A DNA stretch of 64,000 nt from Pseudomonas neuropathica (GCF_015461835.1 NZ_JACOPX010000015.1:62001-126000), one strand, 5' to 3'. Counted from the first letter of the stretch, positions 48,961-58,656 are shown. Translations and numbers: made by a program. The notes: generated by a model not told the origin, from the sequence alone.

Positions 48961-50514
48961 ATGCCCGATTCGCCGCTGTTATCCATGCCGTTCAACCCTG
49001 CCGGGATCGAGCTTGATCGCCGTCAGGGTTTGAGCCGTCAGCTGTATCAGGCTTTGCGCCTGCGGGTGCTGGATGGACGACTGGCGAGCGGCACGCGGTT
49101 GCCAGCCAGTCGCGATCTGGCGGCGGCGTTAGGGATTTCGCGCAACAGCGTTGTGCGCGCCTACGATCAACTCTATGCCGAGGGTTTTATCGAAGGGCGA
49201 GTGGGGGACGGAACCTACGTCGCACAATTGATGCCAGTAGCGGTCCCGGCAAAAAAACTATCCACAAAAGTATCCACAGGCTTTTCAACAAGCTTACCCA
49301 CAGCCTTATCCACAAATTGGCTGGATTTACCTGTGGTTTCATCCAGTAAAGTTATCCACAACGGTGGTTTTTCGCGCATTGAAAACAACCATTTGTCCAA
49401 GCCACCGAGCGGTCCACCGCGAGCCTTTCGGGTCGGGGTTCCGGCGTTTGATCTGTTCCCGTTCGAGGTGTGGGCCAAGCTGAATGCGGCTTTCTGGCGT
49501 AAACCGGATCTGGAGCAATTGTGTTACGGCGATCCGTCCGGTGATGCGCGCCTGCGCGCCATGATCGCCGCTTATTTGCGCAGTTCGCGCGGCATGCAGT
49601 GTTCACCTGAGCAAATTGTGATCACCAGCGGCGCACAGCAAGGCATTAGCCTTTGTGCACAGTTGCTGGTGGAGCCGGGCGATGGCGTGGCGATCGAGAA
49701 TCCGGGCTACCGCGCGGCCGGTCATGCGTTCGCGGTGGCAGGAGGTCGTTTGCAGGGTATTGCCGTGGACGAGGAGGGCATGGACTGCTCGGCGTTGTCG
49801 GCCACCGGGGATTGTCGGGTGGCGTATGTGACGCCCTCTCATCAGTACCCGACAGGCGTGGTGATGAGTCTTGCCCGGCGCCTCGAACTGCTCGCTTGGG
49901 CCGAGCGCAACCAAGGCTGGATCGTCGAGGACGACTACGATGGCGAATACCGCTACACCGGTGCGCCGCTGGCGCCGTTGGCGGCACTCGATCGACAGGG
50001 GCGAGTGCTGTATGTCGGCACCTTCGGCAAGGTTGCCTTTCCGGCATTGCGCCTCGGTTATCTGGTGCTGCCGCCGGCTCTGGTCGATGCCTTCTCGCAA
50101 CGCCGCGCGGTGGATGTCCGCCATTCCGAGGTCAGTACCCAAGCGGTGATGGCCGAGTTCATGGCGGCCGGGCATTTCCAGCGGCATATCCGGCGTATGC
50201 GCCGCGCCGCCCTTAGCCGTCGCAACACCTTGCTCGACGGTTGGCCGGCAGCCATTGCAGGTGTGGGCGACTTACCCGCTGTCTCGGCCGGACTGCACTT
50301 GACCGTGGCGGTCGACAGCATCGAGCGCGAGCAGCAACTCATTGAACAAGCCGCCCGCGCCGACGTGGAGATCAACGGCTTGAGCAGCTACTGGCTGCCC
50401 GATTCCACGACGCCTCCGGACCAGCGGGCCGGGTTGGTGCTGGGTTTTGCTGCAGTCCCTGAACCGGCGATCAAAGCGGCGCTGACTCGGTTGCGACAGG
50501 CGTGGCAGGTGTGA
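48961..50514 (+). CDS. MocR/PdxR-type regulator (GntR HTH plus aminotransferase domain)
   Basis: This 517-aa protein has a GntR winged helix at about residues 15-85 (GTRLPASRDLAAALGISRNSVVRAYDQLYAEGFIEGRVGDGTYV), a long linker at about 90-155, and an aminotransferase-like domain with the PLP lysine in the GTFGKVAFPALRLGYL segment (about residue 360). MocR regulators sense amines or PLP and usually control the gene next door, here the divergent PaiB-GNAT-GNAT operon. The linker is encoded by AT-rich DNA with five DnaA-box-like motifs. The 3' end overlaps the convergent large gene by 44 nt. Confidence 0.9.
   Translation: MPDSPLLSMPFNPAGIELDRRQGLSRQLYQALRLRVLDGRLASGTRLPASRDLAAALGISRNSVVRAYDQLYAEGFIEGRVGDGTYVAQLMPVAVPAKKLSTKVSTGFSTSLPTALSTNWLDLPVVSSSKVIHNGGFSRIENNHLSKPPSGPPRAFRVGVPAFDLFPFEVWAKLNAAFWRKPDLEQLCYGDPSGDARLRAMIAAYLRSSRGMQCSPEQIVITSGAQQGISLCAQLLVEPGDGVAIENPGYRAAGHAFAVAGGRLQGIAVDEEGMDCSALSATGDCRVAYVTPSHQYPTGVVMSLARRLELLAWAERNQGWIVEDDYDGEYRYTGAPLAPLAALDRQGRVLYVGTFGKVAFPALRLGYLVLPPALVDAFSQRRAVDVRHSEVSTQAVMAEFMAAGHFQRHIRRMRRAALSRRNTLLDGWPAAIAGVGDLPAVSAGLHLTVAVDSIEREQQLIEQAARADVEINGLSSYWLPDSTTPPDQRAGLVLGFAAVPEPAIKAALTRLRQAWQV
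49258..49360 (+). repeat. Cluster of five DnaA-box-like motifs in the MocR linker
   Basis: TTATCCACA occurs perfectly at 49306-49314 and 49352-49360, with one-mismatch copies at 49258-49266 (CTATCCACA), 49270-49278 (GTATCCACA) and 49294-49302 (TTACCCACA), all in the same orientation. In protein terms the repeats read as ST-rich linker segments. They could bind DnaA or be chance of the codons TCC ACA. Confidence 0.65.
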
Positions 50515-53500
50515 GAAACAGCGCTCGCGCAGACTTGTCGGAAATACCGCTGCGATGGATTTCGATCAGCGCCTGATTGCTCAGAAAACGTGGCTCATAG
50601 GCCCCACCCATACGTCGCTGAGCCACGGTTTTCATATGCCCGTCGGGAAAAGGTGTCACGGGGGCTTGCGCGCTGCTGTAGTGGAAATGTGCGTAGCACA
50701 ATACCTTGTTGGTGTGAGCGTCGCGTATTTCGTACTCGTCGAGGAAACCCAGATCCTGACCTTTGAGCCGGCGTCGAGTCACGGTTTGTGAGATCTTCAC
50801 TTCGCCTTTTTCTTTCAACCACTGGACCCCAGCCCCAGTCGGTGGCTGTTGCTTGACCATTTTGATACGGGTGCTGGTGCCTTTTTCGTCAAGGGAGTTG
50901 GCGGCCTCGTCAAGTTTGTGGCCAAGTTCTTCAGTGGGCTTCTTGAGGTCGGCGGTGAGATTGCTGGCGGTCAATGCTTCATCGATTGCCGCGTTGGCTT
51001 TGCGCAAGGCAGCGGCATGTTTGTGATAGTCCTCCTCGGCCTCGACAGGCAGACGCCGCCCCCGTTTGAGCTGGGCCTCGATACGGCGGTGGAATGCGGT
51101 CAACCCGTCGATCAGGGCCTGACCTGCACGAATGCTGGTATTGAGGGTGGCACTGGCCTTGGGCGCTTCGGGTTTTACCGTGCGTTGTTCGACCCAGATA
51201 CCGGGTGACTCTTCCTCGAATGTTGCGATGACCCCTTTCAGGGGGTTCCGTACTTCCACCACGTCGGAGTTTTGACCTTTGATGCGCTTTTTCCGAACAC
51301 CGACCACCGTGCCCCTGGATTTGGTCTTGATGATCTGGCGCGTCGATGATCTCGGCCTCGAAGGACCCGGCGTCGGTTCCAGCAGGTGCTTGTAACGAAG
51401 CAGTTCGGCCAGCTTTGTATCCGTACGCGCTTTGAACCCGATCACTCGTTTGCGCACATTCTCCAGGCGCTCGGTATAGATCTGCTCGGGATAGTCGATG
51501 AGCAGATCGCCCAAGCGTTGATCAATGGTGGAAAACTGTTCGGCGACATTGCTCAAGACGTCCGTGCGTTCGCGCAGGTTGTCCAGGCTTTCATCGGCCG
51601 TCAGATTCAACGTGCTCTGGATGCTCAGCGCCGCGTCTTCGATGAGACTGGCAAGCGCCTCATAGGCGTTGGCAGCAGTCGCCGTTTCACCAGCCTTGAT
51701 GCAGATCTCCTGGCCAAGACTGATCTGTAAAAGCTTGAGGTCGTTCAATTCATAGTCGGGCAGTTTCTTGCTATAGGTGCGAACAACCTCGACAGCTTTT
51801 TTTCCCAGCAACTTCAATTCAGCAAAGTGGGTCTCGGCCAACTCCATTTTTTCAATGATGGCCTGAGTCTGATCCGTCATTTCTTCAAAAATCCGAACAA
51901 ATGATCGCTGTTCGAAACCGGCCTCGTCGGCAAGCATCGTCCGCATGGTTTTCAAGTTGGCGTCGAATTCTGTGGAGTGAATCTCAAGCCATTCATGCCC
52001 AAAAAACAACTGCATCTCCAGGCGCTGAATCATGGCTTTGCGGTAGTTGGAAACGGGTTGTTTCTGATGCAGCGCCTTGATCTGTTCGACGGTCGTACTG
52101 TACGCCTTGCGCTGGGATTCGAGCGTAGCCAGATACTGCTGGCGCGCTTGCGCTCGTGCTGACGGAAGCGCCTTTTTGAACGCGTCGTGTTCGGCGTCAA
52201 TTTGCAGCCGTTTGGTTTCCATCGTGGCGTCAAAGGCGCTGATTTCGGTGATCAGTTGTGTCGCGCTCAGTTTATTGGTGTCCTGAATCTCCTGATGGGC
52301 GCTGTCGAGTCCGCCGCCTTGCAAGCGCAATCGAAGGTCGATCACCCATTGACCGTTGGCGGTGCGGGCCAGCGTTGGTCCCTTACGCGGCGGTTGCTGG
52401 CGTGAGTCGATGATCTGGACCTCGGCATGTTCATTGAGCATGACTTCGAACCAGCGCTTGCCCACGGAGGTGAACCATTGCTTCTGACTCGGATACAAGT
52501 GTCTGTGCGTGCCCTCCGTGGCGATATCGCCGATGCCTCTGGGTTTGGCGATCTGGAAACTGTCGAGCAGTGCGGCCAGCGCGATGGGCGATCGTTTCAG
52601 TGCAGTAAAAGGGTTGACCACCATCTCATGCGTGATGGGCAGTTCGGTGCTGGAGATGTCCGCCAACTGCATCGGTTTGCTGACGGCTATGTCGGGTGTG
52701 ACCGTCGGTGTGGATTCTTCCTGCGGGATCGACTCGCTGATGGGCTGGTCGCCAACCGCTGCGCGATGGGCGAGTACCATGCCCAACGCCAGAAGTATGT
52801 CGGCCAAGGCGGTCCAGGCGATCTTGCCGGACTGCTCATTGGCGACGTCGCTGATCTCTTGCAGGTCGTCCATGATCTGCCAGATCCACGCCGCTGTACC
52901 GACGCTGCGTCCCAGGAACGGCAATGCTGCATTGAACAGCATCCAGCCGCCGTGTTTGAGCGTCGCCCAACGTGCTTCTGCGTCGGAGACCGACTGCCGA
53001 TCAGCCTGGGTAATGACCGCCTGCACGTTGCTGTCATGCAGGGTCGCCAGTACATCGTCTTCAATCGTCGCAGTCGCCAGGGTGACGGGGCCGGACATGT
53101 CGAGGGCGGTGAAGGGGTTCACCAGCGATTGCGGGATCGTCCAGACCGAAGGCAGTCGGGCGGTGAAGACGAACTGGCTGTAGCTGAAGCGCACATCGTC
53201 CGGCAACCAGGCCAGCACCGACTCGCGCAGATATTGCGAATGCTGGATTTCGTACAGCAGATTGGCGTGTGAGGGGAACTGCATCAGCGCCATTTCGAAC
53301 AGTGGCCGGTAAAGCACGCAGGGCCCTTTATCCACTTCGCGCGGGCCGATGACGAACATGTTGTTGACGGTGTCCGCCTGTGAACGGCTGCGATGGGCCA
53401 TGAACGCCAGTGGGCGAATGACGATTTCATCGCGATCGACATGACGTTCATCGCCGGTGTTGGCCAGCGCGGCAACGACATAGCGGTAACCCTGCTCGGT

Positions 53501-55066
53501 GATGCCGGCCTTGCCTTGTATCTTGTGTTGCAACGCCAGCAGCGGCAGCTCGATGGGTAACTGGCTGGTGTAGAGCGCCTGCAACGCCGCCGCCTGCTCG
53601 CTGTCGTCGACCAGCAGGTTTTGCAGGTGCGCCGGGTAGTTCTTGCCGATATCGACGCTGCTCACCAGTTGTTCCAGGTAGCTCACGGTCATCCACTCAG
53701 GCAGCACGCTGCCATCCTTGTAGCGTACGGTTTTATTGCCAGTTGGCTGCCCCGCGAGGTTCTGCAGGGCGAGTTCCATAAGCGATAGCGTCTGAGTCTG
53801 TGTGTTGCCCGGCAAGACGAACGTGCCCCAGACCACCAGGCTGGTGATGCTGATTTCGATGTCATCGATCTTCACCTCGCAGGCCAGCGGATGATCCTTG
53901 AGCAGCTGTTTTTTCAAGGCATCACGGGTGAAGGCTTGCAGGCTGATGACTTCGCTCTGGAAGGATTTTCCCTTGTTCGTATGCTGCACCATGGTCAGGT
54001 CCAGCAGATGTCGGCTGTAACGGGTTTGATCGGCGGGAGCGGCGCTGTCGAGCCAGGCTGGCAGCATCGGGCGCAGACGATCGATATGGGGTTTGAGGCG
54101 CGGTGTCGGTTCCCCGGGATTGCCAATCGTCCCGGTGTGCGGGTAAAGCTCGCTGGCGTTGGCGCCCTGGAAAAAATTGATCGCACCCAGCGCTTCGGCT
54201 TCCAGGGCGATCAGCGTGCAGGCCTGATAGTCGAAGAAGTTGCCTTGCGGTTCGACCAGCCGCCATTTCAGTCCGGCACCGGATGCACCTTTCCAATAAC
54301 GATTCGGCAGGGCTTCACCGAGTTTTTCCAGCGACTCGAAGTTCTCGAACCCCTGAATCACCGAGTGGGTCATGATCAGGCTGCGCTCGCCGTCGATGCC
54401 CATCAGTACTGCGGTATCGAGCAGGGTCACGTGGTTCTGGTCATCACCTTCACCCCGGTCCAGATCGATCAGGCAGGCGCGTGTCTGGTATTTGTCGGTC
54501 GGTAGCCGCTGGTTTTTGTCCGGATGCTTGTAGACCGCCTCGACCATGGCGCGCTGGTCGGCATCCCAGTCAGTGTTCGCGTCGACCTTCCACAAGTTGT
54601 GCAAGGCTTGCGACATCTGTTGCCAGCGCGGTTGTCCCGGGTAGGTGAAATCGTCCCAGTAATTGACCTGATGTTCCTTGTAGGCGATGAACAGCAATGG
54701 TGCCAGCTCATTGAGCAGCTTGCCGATCGCGCTGATTTTCACCGGCAGCTGGATGGCTGAGGGCAAGTCAGGCTGTAAAGTCAGATAATGTTCACCGTCG
54801 AGATACGCCACCGTGGTACCGGAGAGGCCCAGACGGACCAGCGTGTCGGTCAGCGATTCGATCAGGTGGCGACCGGGGACGACTTGATCGCCTTCAATGA
54901 CCCAGGTCGGTCTCACGACCATGGCCAACTGCGGGTCGAGATCGAGGTTCGGATACAGCGTTTTGAGTGCCGGACGCAGTGTTTTCGAGGCAACTTCTCG
55001 CAATGAAGGGCCGGTCACCAGTTGGGTCACGACATCGACGGCGCTGGGCGAGGGGATTTCGGGCAT
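50471..55066 (-). CDS. Very large toxin-like protein (dermonecrotic-toxin-type N-terminus)
   Basis: This 1531-aa protein has no signal peptide. I recognise the family of very large Pseudomonas proteins with a dermonecrotic toxin N-terminal-like (DUF6543-type) region, with moderate confidence. Visible parts: globular N-terminal part (about 1-690); hydrophobic segments near 695-730 and 745-770; a Pro/Thr-rich passage near 780-800; coiled-coil-rich helices at about 920-1220; a basic hinge near 1240-1265; a C-terminal domain (about 1290-1531) with AHFHYSSAQAP and MGGAYEPR. ATG 55066 has AGGAG 6 nt upstream. It stands alone, ends with a 44-nt overlap with the MocR gene, and no immunity or secretion gene adjoins. 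Confidence 0.7.
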   Translation of the reverse strand: MPEIPSPSAVDVVTQLVTGPSLREVASKTLRPALKTLYPNLDLDPQLAMVVRPTWVIEGDQVVPGRHLIESLTDTLVRLGLSGTTVAYLDGEHYLTLQPDLPSAIQLPVKISAIGKLLNELAPLLFIAYKEHQVNYWDDFTYPGQPRWQQMSQALHNLWKVDANTDWDADQRAMVEAVYKHPDKNQRLPTDKYQTRACLIDLDRGEGDDQNHVTLLDTAVLMGIDGERSLIMTHSVIQGFENFESLEKLGEALPNRYWKGASGAGLKWRLVEPQGNFFDYQACTLIALEAEALGAINFFQGANASELYPHTGTIGNPGEPTPRLKPHIDRLRPMLPAWLDSAAPADQTRYSRHLLDLTMVQHTNKGKSFQSEVISLQAFTRDALKKQLLKDHPLACEVKIDDIEISITSLVVWGTFVLPGNTQTQTLSLMELALQNLAGQPTGNKTVRYKDGSVLPEWMTVSYLEQLVSSVDIGKNYPAHLQNLLVDDSEQAAALQALYTSQLPIELPLLALQHKIQGKAGITEQGYRYVVAALANTGDERHVDRDEIVIRPLAFMAHRSRSQADTVNNMFVIGPREVDKGPCVLYRPLFEMALMQFPSHANLLYEIQHSQYLRESVLAWLPDDVRFSYSQFVFTARLPSVWTIPQSLVNPFTALDMSGPVTLATATIEDDVLATLHDSNVQAVITQADRQSVSDAEARWATLKHGGWMLFNAALPFLGRSVGTAAWIWQIMDDLQEISDVANEQSGKIAWTALADILLALGMVLAHRAAVGDQPISESIPQEESTPTVTPDIAVSKPMQLADISSTELPITHEMVVNPFTALKRSPIALAALLDSFQIAKPRGIGDIATEGTHRHLYPSQKQWFTSVGKRWFEVMLNEHAEVQIIDSRQQPPRKGPTLARTANGQWVIDLRLRLQGGGLDSAHQEIQDTNKLSATQLITEISAFDATMETKRLQIDAEHDAFKKALPSARAQARQQYLATLESQRKAYSTTVEQIKALHQKQPVSNYRKAMIQRLEMQLFFGHEWLEIHSTEFDANLKTMRTMLADEAGFEQRSFVRIFEEMTDQTQAIIEKMELAETHFAELKLLGKKAVEVVRTYSKKLPDYELNDLKLLQISLGQEICIKAGETATAANAYEALASLIEDAALSIQSTLNLTADESLDNLRERTDVLSNVAEQFSTIDQRLGDLLIDYPEQIYTERLENVRKRVIGFKARTDTKLAELLRYKHLLEPTPGPSRPRSSTRQIIKTKSRGTVVGVRKKRIKGQNSDVVEVRNPLKGVIATFEEESPGIWVEQRTVKPEAPKASATLNTSIRAGQALIDGLTAFHRRIEAQLKRGRRLPVEAEEDYHKHAAALRKANAAIDEALTASNLTADLKKPTEELGHKLDEAANSLDEKGTSTRIKMVKQQPPTGAGVQWLKEKGEVKISQTVTRRRLKGQDLGFLDEYEIRDAHTNKVLCYAHFHYSSAQAPVTPFPDGHMKTVAQRRMGGAYEPRFLSNQALIEIHRSGISDKSARALFLTPATPVATESAPL

Positions 55067-55166
55067 GGGCAACTCCTGCTCTGATAGGCGCGCGCTGAAA
55101 GGGCGGCGGTTTCAGGCAAGGTAGAGGCGGGCCGCAGGGCCCGTGCGGTAGATAAATATTGCAGGC

Positions 55167-55199
55167 AAAAAAAGACCCGCCTGAGCGGGTCTGTTTTTG
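55167..55199. terminator. Rho-independent terminator between HDAC-like and toxin-like genes
   Basis: The 8-bp hairpin AGACCCGC-CTGA-GCGGGTCT is flanked by A7 on one side and a T5 tract on the other, so it could work in both directions. It lies upstream of the large toxin-like gene and after the HDAC-like gene, whose transcript it would end. Confidence 0.88.
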
Positions 55200-55221
55200 T
55201 TTATATCCGGATTGAGTTCGT

Positions 55222-56247
55222 TTATTGCTCGAACCCTTCGAGTACATTCACCGCATTGATGCCGATTTCTTCTACGGCGTAGCCACCTTCCATGACGAAC
55301 AGCGTCGGTTTACCGAGGGCGGCGATACGCTTGCCCATCGCCAGGTAATCGGGGCTGTCGAGTTTGAACTGCGAAATCGGGTCATCCTTGAAGGTGTCGA
55401 CGCCGAGCGATACGACAATGACGTCGGCGCCGTAGCGATCGATCTCGTCGCAGGCCTGATCCAGCGCCGCACTCCACACGTCCCAGCCGGAGCCGGCGGC
55501 TAGCGGATAGTTGAAGTTGAAACCTTCTCCGGCGCCTTCGCCACGCTCATCGTCGTAGCCGAGAAAGAACGGGAACTCCGCTTCCGGGTGGCCGTGGATC
55601 GAGGTGAACAGCACGTCGCTGCGCGCATAGAAAATCGACTGCGTGCCGTTGCCGTGGTGATAGTCGACGTCGAGGATCGCGACTTTTTTGTGGCCTTGAT
55701 CGAGGAACGCTTGCGCGGCGATGGCGGCGTTGTTGAGGTAGCAATAACCGCCCATCAAATCGCTGGCGGCGTGGTGTCCCGGTGGCCGGCACAAGGCGAA
55801 GGCCGCGCGCGCGCCGCGCTGAATTTCCGCTTGTGCGGTCAGGGCCACTTGCGCCGCGCTGTACGCCGCTTGCCAGGTGCCGGCGGTGATCGGTGCGCCG
55901 CCGTCGAAGCTGTAATAGCCGAGCTGGCCGTGCAGGCTGGTCGGTTTGATTGCACGCAGGGTGCGCGCCGGCCAGGTGTAGGGCAGCAAGTCGCCATCGG
56001 TATTGAATTCAGTCCAGCGATCCCACGCGCCTTTGAAGAAGTCGAGGTAGTCACGGCTGTGGATGCGGGCGATAGGTTCGAGGCCGAAGTCCTTCGGCGC
56101 TTCGACCGGGCCGAGATTCTGGTTTTTAACGCGTTGCAGGACGTGGTCGGCGCGCGACGGCATCTCGAAGCACGGCTTGAGCTGGCCATCGATGAGTTCG
56201 CAGCGGCCGTGGTGCAGGTGGTGATCGTCCGAGTAGATCGTCAGCAT
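55222..56247 (-). CDS. Histone deacetylase-like acetylpolyamine amidohydrolase
   Basis: This 341-aa zinc hydrolase of the HDAC superfamily deacetylates acetylpolyamines such as acetylputrescine and acetylcadaverine. The motifs CRPPGHHAASDLMGGYCYLNNAAIAAQ, ILDVDYHHGNGTQSIFY and SLGVDTFKDDP contain the catalytic His pair and the Asp/His/Asp zinc ligands. The N-terminal MLTIYSDDHHLHHGRCELIDG opening is typical of the AphA/AphB group. The neighbouring AraC gene could regulate it. Confidence 0.9.
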   Translation of the reverse strand: MLTIYSDDHHLHHGRCELIDGQLKPCFEMPSRADHVLQRVKNQNLGPVEAPKDFGLEPIARIHSRDYLDFFKGAWDRWTEFNTDGDLLPYTWPARTLRAIKPTSLHGQLGYYSFDGGAPITAGTWQAAYSAAQVALTAQAEIQRGARAAFALCRPPGHHAASDLMGGYCYLNNAAIAAQAFLDQGHKKVAILDVDYHHGNGTQSIFYARSDVLFTSIHGHPEAEFPFFLGYDDERGEGAGEGFNFNYPLAAGSGWDVWSAALDQACDEIDRYGADVIVVSLGVDTFKDDPISQFKLDSPDYLAMGKRIAALGKPTLFVMEGGYAVEEIGINAVNVLEGFEQ

Positions 56248-56374
56248 TTGTTGTTCTCCGCAGGGCTGATTCGGTTGCTCTCAGTGTTGCGGGACAAGAC
56301 GAATCGGAAAACGGCAGGAAAGGCCAAAAGGGGATGGATATGGCCAAAAACACTGACCGCAATTCGCCCCTTCT

Positions 56375-57367
56375 TCAGGCCCTGAACTGGCTCGGCGCCA
56401 CGCCGCTCCAGCGCACAAAGGCATGGCGGAAACTGGCGGTCTCGCTGAACCCGAGCGTTTCGGCAATGCGATAGATCGGCAACTGATCCTCACACAACAT
56501 CTGCTTGGCTCGCTCGAAGCGCAGTTCGTCGAGCAGTTCCTGATAGCTGCTGCCCATGTCCTTGAGATGTCGGCGCAAGGTGCGCGGCGAGCATTTCATC
56601 TGTTGTGCCAAACCCTCCAGCCCTGGCGCGGCGTTCAGTTGGGCGCTGAGCAATTGGCGGATACGCCCCAGCCATGCCTGACGTCCAGTGAACTCAAGAT
56701 TCTGCTTGCGGCAACGTTCGGCCATCGCTTGATGGGTGATGAGATCGGCCAGCGGCAGCGGTTGATCGAGCCAGTGACGGTCGAAGGCGAAGGCGTTGTC
56801 CTTGGCGGCGAAGTGCAGCGGGCTGTCGAAGTGCTCGGCATAACTGTCACGGTAATCCGGTGCGGCGTGTTCGAAGCGCGTGGCGAGCAAGGGCAGCGGG
56901 TGCCCGAGCAGGTCATCGCAAATGACTTTCAGCGACACCAGGCAGAACTCGGCATTGAACACCGCCATTGCCGGGCTCTCGCGATAATCGGCAGCGACGA
57001 ACCAGACGCGCTCGCCGTCGTCTTCCAGACTCAGTTCGAAAAGTGTTCCCAACAGCGCCGGATAACGGATCGCCAGACGCAGAGCGTCACCGAAGGTGGC
57101 ACAGGTCAGCAGGGCGTAACCGAGGATGCCGTAGCAGGAAACATGCATGCGCCGGCCCAATTCCAGACCGATATCGTGCTTGAGCGCGACCGCGTTGGCG
57201 CAGACCTGCATCTCCTGATTGGTGGTGATGCGCGTGTCGGCACGGCTGAGATCCGCCGCACTGATGCCGCTGCCGGCCAGCAACGCTTCGCTCGACAGGC
57301 CTTCGGCTTTGAAGGTGTTGAGGATTAGCGAGACGGCGTTGAGGGTGGTGAGGTGGGAGTGGAGCAT
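56375..57367 (-). CDS. AraC-family transcriptional regulator
   Basis: This 330-aa regulator has an N-terminal AraC_binding (PF12625-type) ligand domain (about 15-210, with CYGILGYALLTCATFGDALRLAIRYPALLG) and a C-terminal double HTH (LAQQMKCSPRTLRRHLKDMGSSYQELLDELRFERAKQML and IYRIAETLGFSETASFRHAFVRWSGVAPSQFR). It resembles the OruR/ArgR-like Pseudomonas group. It stands in the same orientation as the deacetylase 127 bp downstream, so it may control that gene; its ligand is unknown. Confidence 0.88.
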   Translation of the reverse strand: MLHSHLTTLNAVSLILNTFKAEGLSSEALLAGSGISAADLSRADTRITTNQEMQVCANAVALKHDIGLELGRRMHVSCYGILGYALLTCATFGDALRLAIRYPALLGTLFELSLEDDGERVWFVAADYRESPAMAVFNAEFCLVSLKVICDDLLGHPLPLLATRFEHAAPDYRDSYAEHFDSPLHFAAKDNAFAFDRHWLDQPLPLADLITHQAMAERCRKQNLEFTGRQAWLGRIRQLLSAQLNAAPGLEGLAQQMKCSPRTLRRHLKDMGSSYQELLDELRFERAKQMLCEDQLPIYRIAETLGFSETASFRHAFVRWSGVAPSQFRA

Positions 57368-57429
57368 AAGATTTTCCAGCCTTGGGATGCTGGGAACAGC
57401 AGCAAGTTATGTGCCGAGCGAAAATCAAA

Positions 57430-57520
57430 CTGTAGGAGTGAGCCTGCTCGCGATAGCGGTCTGTCAATAAACTCTATGGCGCCTGACAGAACGCTATCGC
57501 GAGCAGGCTCACTCCTACAG
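57430..57520. repeat. REP pair, TAGGAGTGAGCCTGCTCGCGATAGCG family
   Basis: Inverted perfect copies with a 35-nt spacer between the AraC gene and asparaginase gene. Confidence 0.92.
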
Positions 57521-57534
57521 GGAGTTGTGTCGTG

Positions 57535-58539
57535 TCAGATCAGTTCGCCACACAGGTCGAGTTCGACCAGTCGGCGGACTTCAGCGGTTTCCAGGCCTGC
57601 GCCCAGCAATCCGTTCAATTTGCCAAACGCCGCCTCACGGGTCATGCCGCCACCGGACAACACGCCTACACCGCGCAATCGACTGCCAGCCTCATACACA
57701 TCCAGCTCAACGCCGCCTTCATGGCATTGCGTCACGGCAACCACCACCACACCGTTATCCCGCGCACGGCCAAGGCTTGCCAGAAACTCAGGGTTGTCGC
57801 TCGGCCCTGTACCGCTGCCGTAGCACTCCAGCACCAGACCCTGAATGCCGCTGTCGAGCAGACCATCGAGGACTTTGGCGCTGATGCCGGGGAACAGTGG
57901 CAGCACGGCAACCTTGGCCAGTTGCTTCGGCTGGTTGTAGTTCAGCGACGCAGGAATCGAAGGCGCTTTCACGCCGCCGCCCTGACGCTCCAGTCGTTTG
58001 AACGGATGCCGGCCAAAACTGCGCACTTTCGCGCAACGGGTCGGCGCCAGCAGTTCGCCGTGGAAGTACAGATGCACACCGGGCGCCAGGCCTTGGCCGA
58101 GGGCGACCAGTGCGCCGCCGAGGTTTTCCCAGGCATCGCTGTCGGTAACGCCGGCCGGCAGCATCGAACCGGTGAAGCACACGCGAGCATTCAACCCCAG
58201 CAACTGGAAGCTCATCGCTGCGGCGCTGTAGGCCAGGGTGTCGGTGCCGTGCAGGATCAGCACGCTGTCGCAACCTTGCACATCCACGGCATCGACCACC
58301 GCTTCACGCAGTTGCTGCCAATAGGCCGGGGTCATGTTGGCGCTGTCGATCAGCGGCGACATTTCCCGGAAGCGCCACTGCGGCACAACGAGCTCAGGCT
58401 GACTGTGCAGGTAGTCGCGCATCCGCACTTCGAAACCGGAAGCCGGGGCCAGACCATTGGCGCTGGCCTGCATGCCGATGGTGCCACCGGTGTAGAGCAC
58501 CATGACGTGTTGGGCGGCGGGGTAGGAATTGGCAATCAT
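57535..58539 (-). CDS. ansA: Type I L-asparaginase
   Basis: This 334-aa cytoplasmic-type asparaginase converts asparagine to aspartate and ammonia. The two catalytic threonines are in YTGGTIGM (about residue 17-19) and HGTDTLAY (about 95-99), and the Lys of the second active-site segment follows. No signal peptide is present, so it is the type I enzyme. ATG 58539 has GGAGACC upstream. Together with the AGCS symporter and aspA next door it fits an aspartate/asparagine breakdown module. Confidence 0.9.
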   Translation of the reverse strand: MIANSYPAAQHVMVLYTGGTIGMQASANGLAPASGFEVRMRDYLHSQPELVVPQWRFREMSPLIDSANMTPAYWQQLREAVVDAVDVQGCDSVLILHGTDTLAYSAAAMSFQLLGLNARVCFTGSMLPAGVTDSDAWENLGGALVALGQGLAPGVHLYFHGELLAPTRCAKVRSFGRHPFKRLERQGGGVKAPSIPASLNYNQPKQLAKVAVLPLFPGISAKVLDGLLDSGIQGLVLECYGSGTGPSDNPEFLASLGRARDNGVVVVAVTQCHEGGVELDVYEAGSRLRGVGVLSGGGMTREAAFGKLNGLLGAGLETAEVRRLVELDLCGELI

Positions 58540-58564
58540 CTGAGGGTCTCCACAAGAGATGACA

Positions 58565-58656
58565 TTGTAGGAGTGAGCCTGCTCGCGATAGCGGTTCATC
58601 ATTCAACATTGGTGTTGGCTGACAGACAGCTATCGCGAGCAGGCTCGCTCCTACAA
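58565..58656. repeat. REP pair, TAGGAGTGAGCCTGCTCGCGATAGCG family
   Basis: Inverted copies with about 40 nt between them, between the asparaginase and symporter genes; the right arm reads GGCTCGCTCC. Confidence 0.9.
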
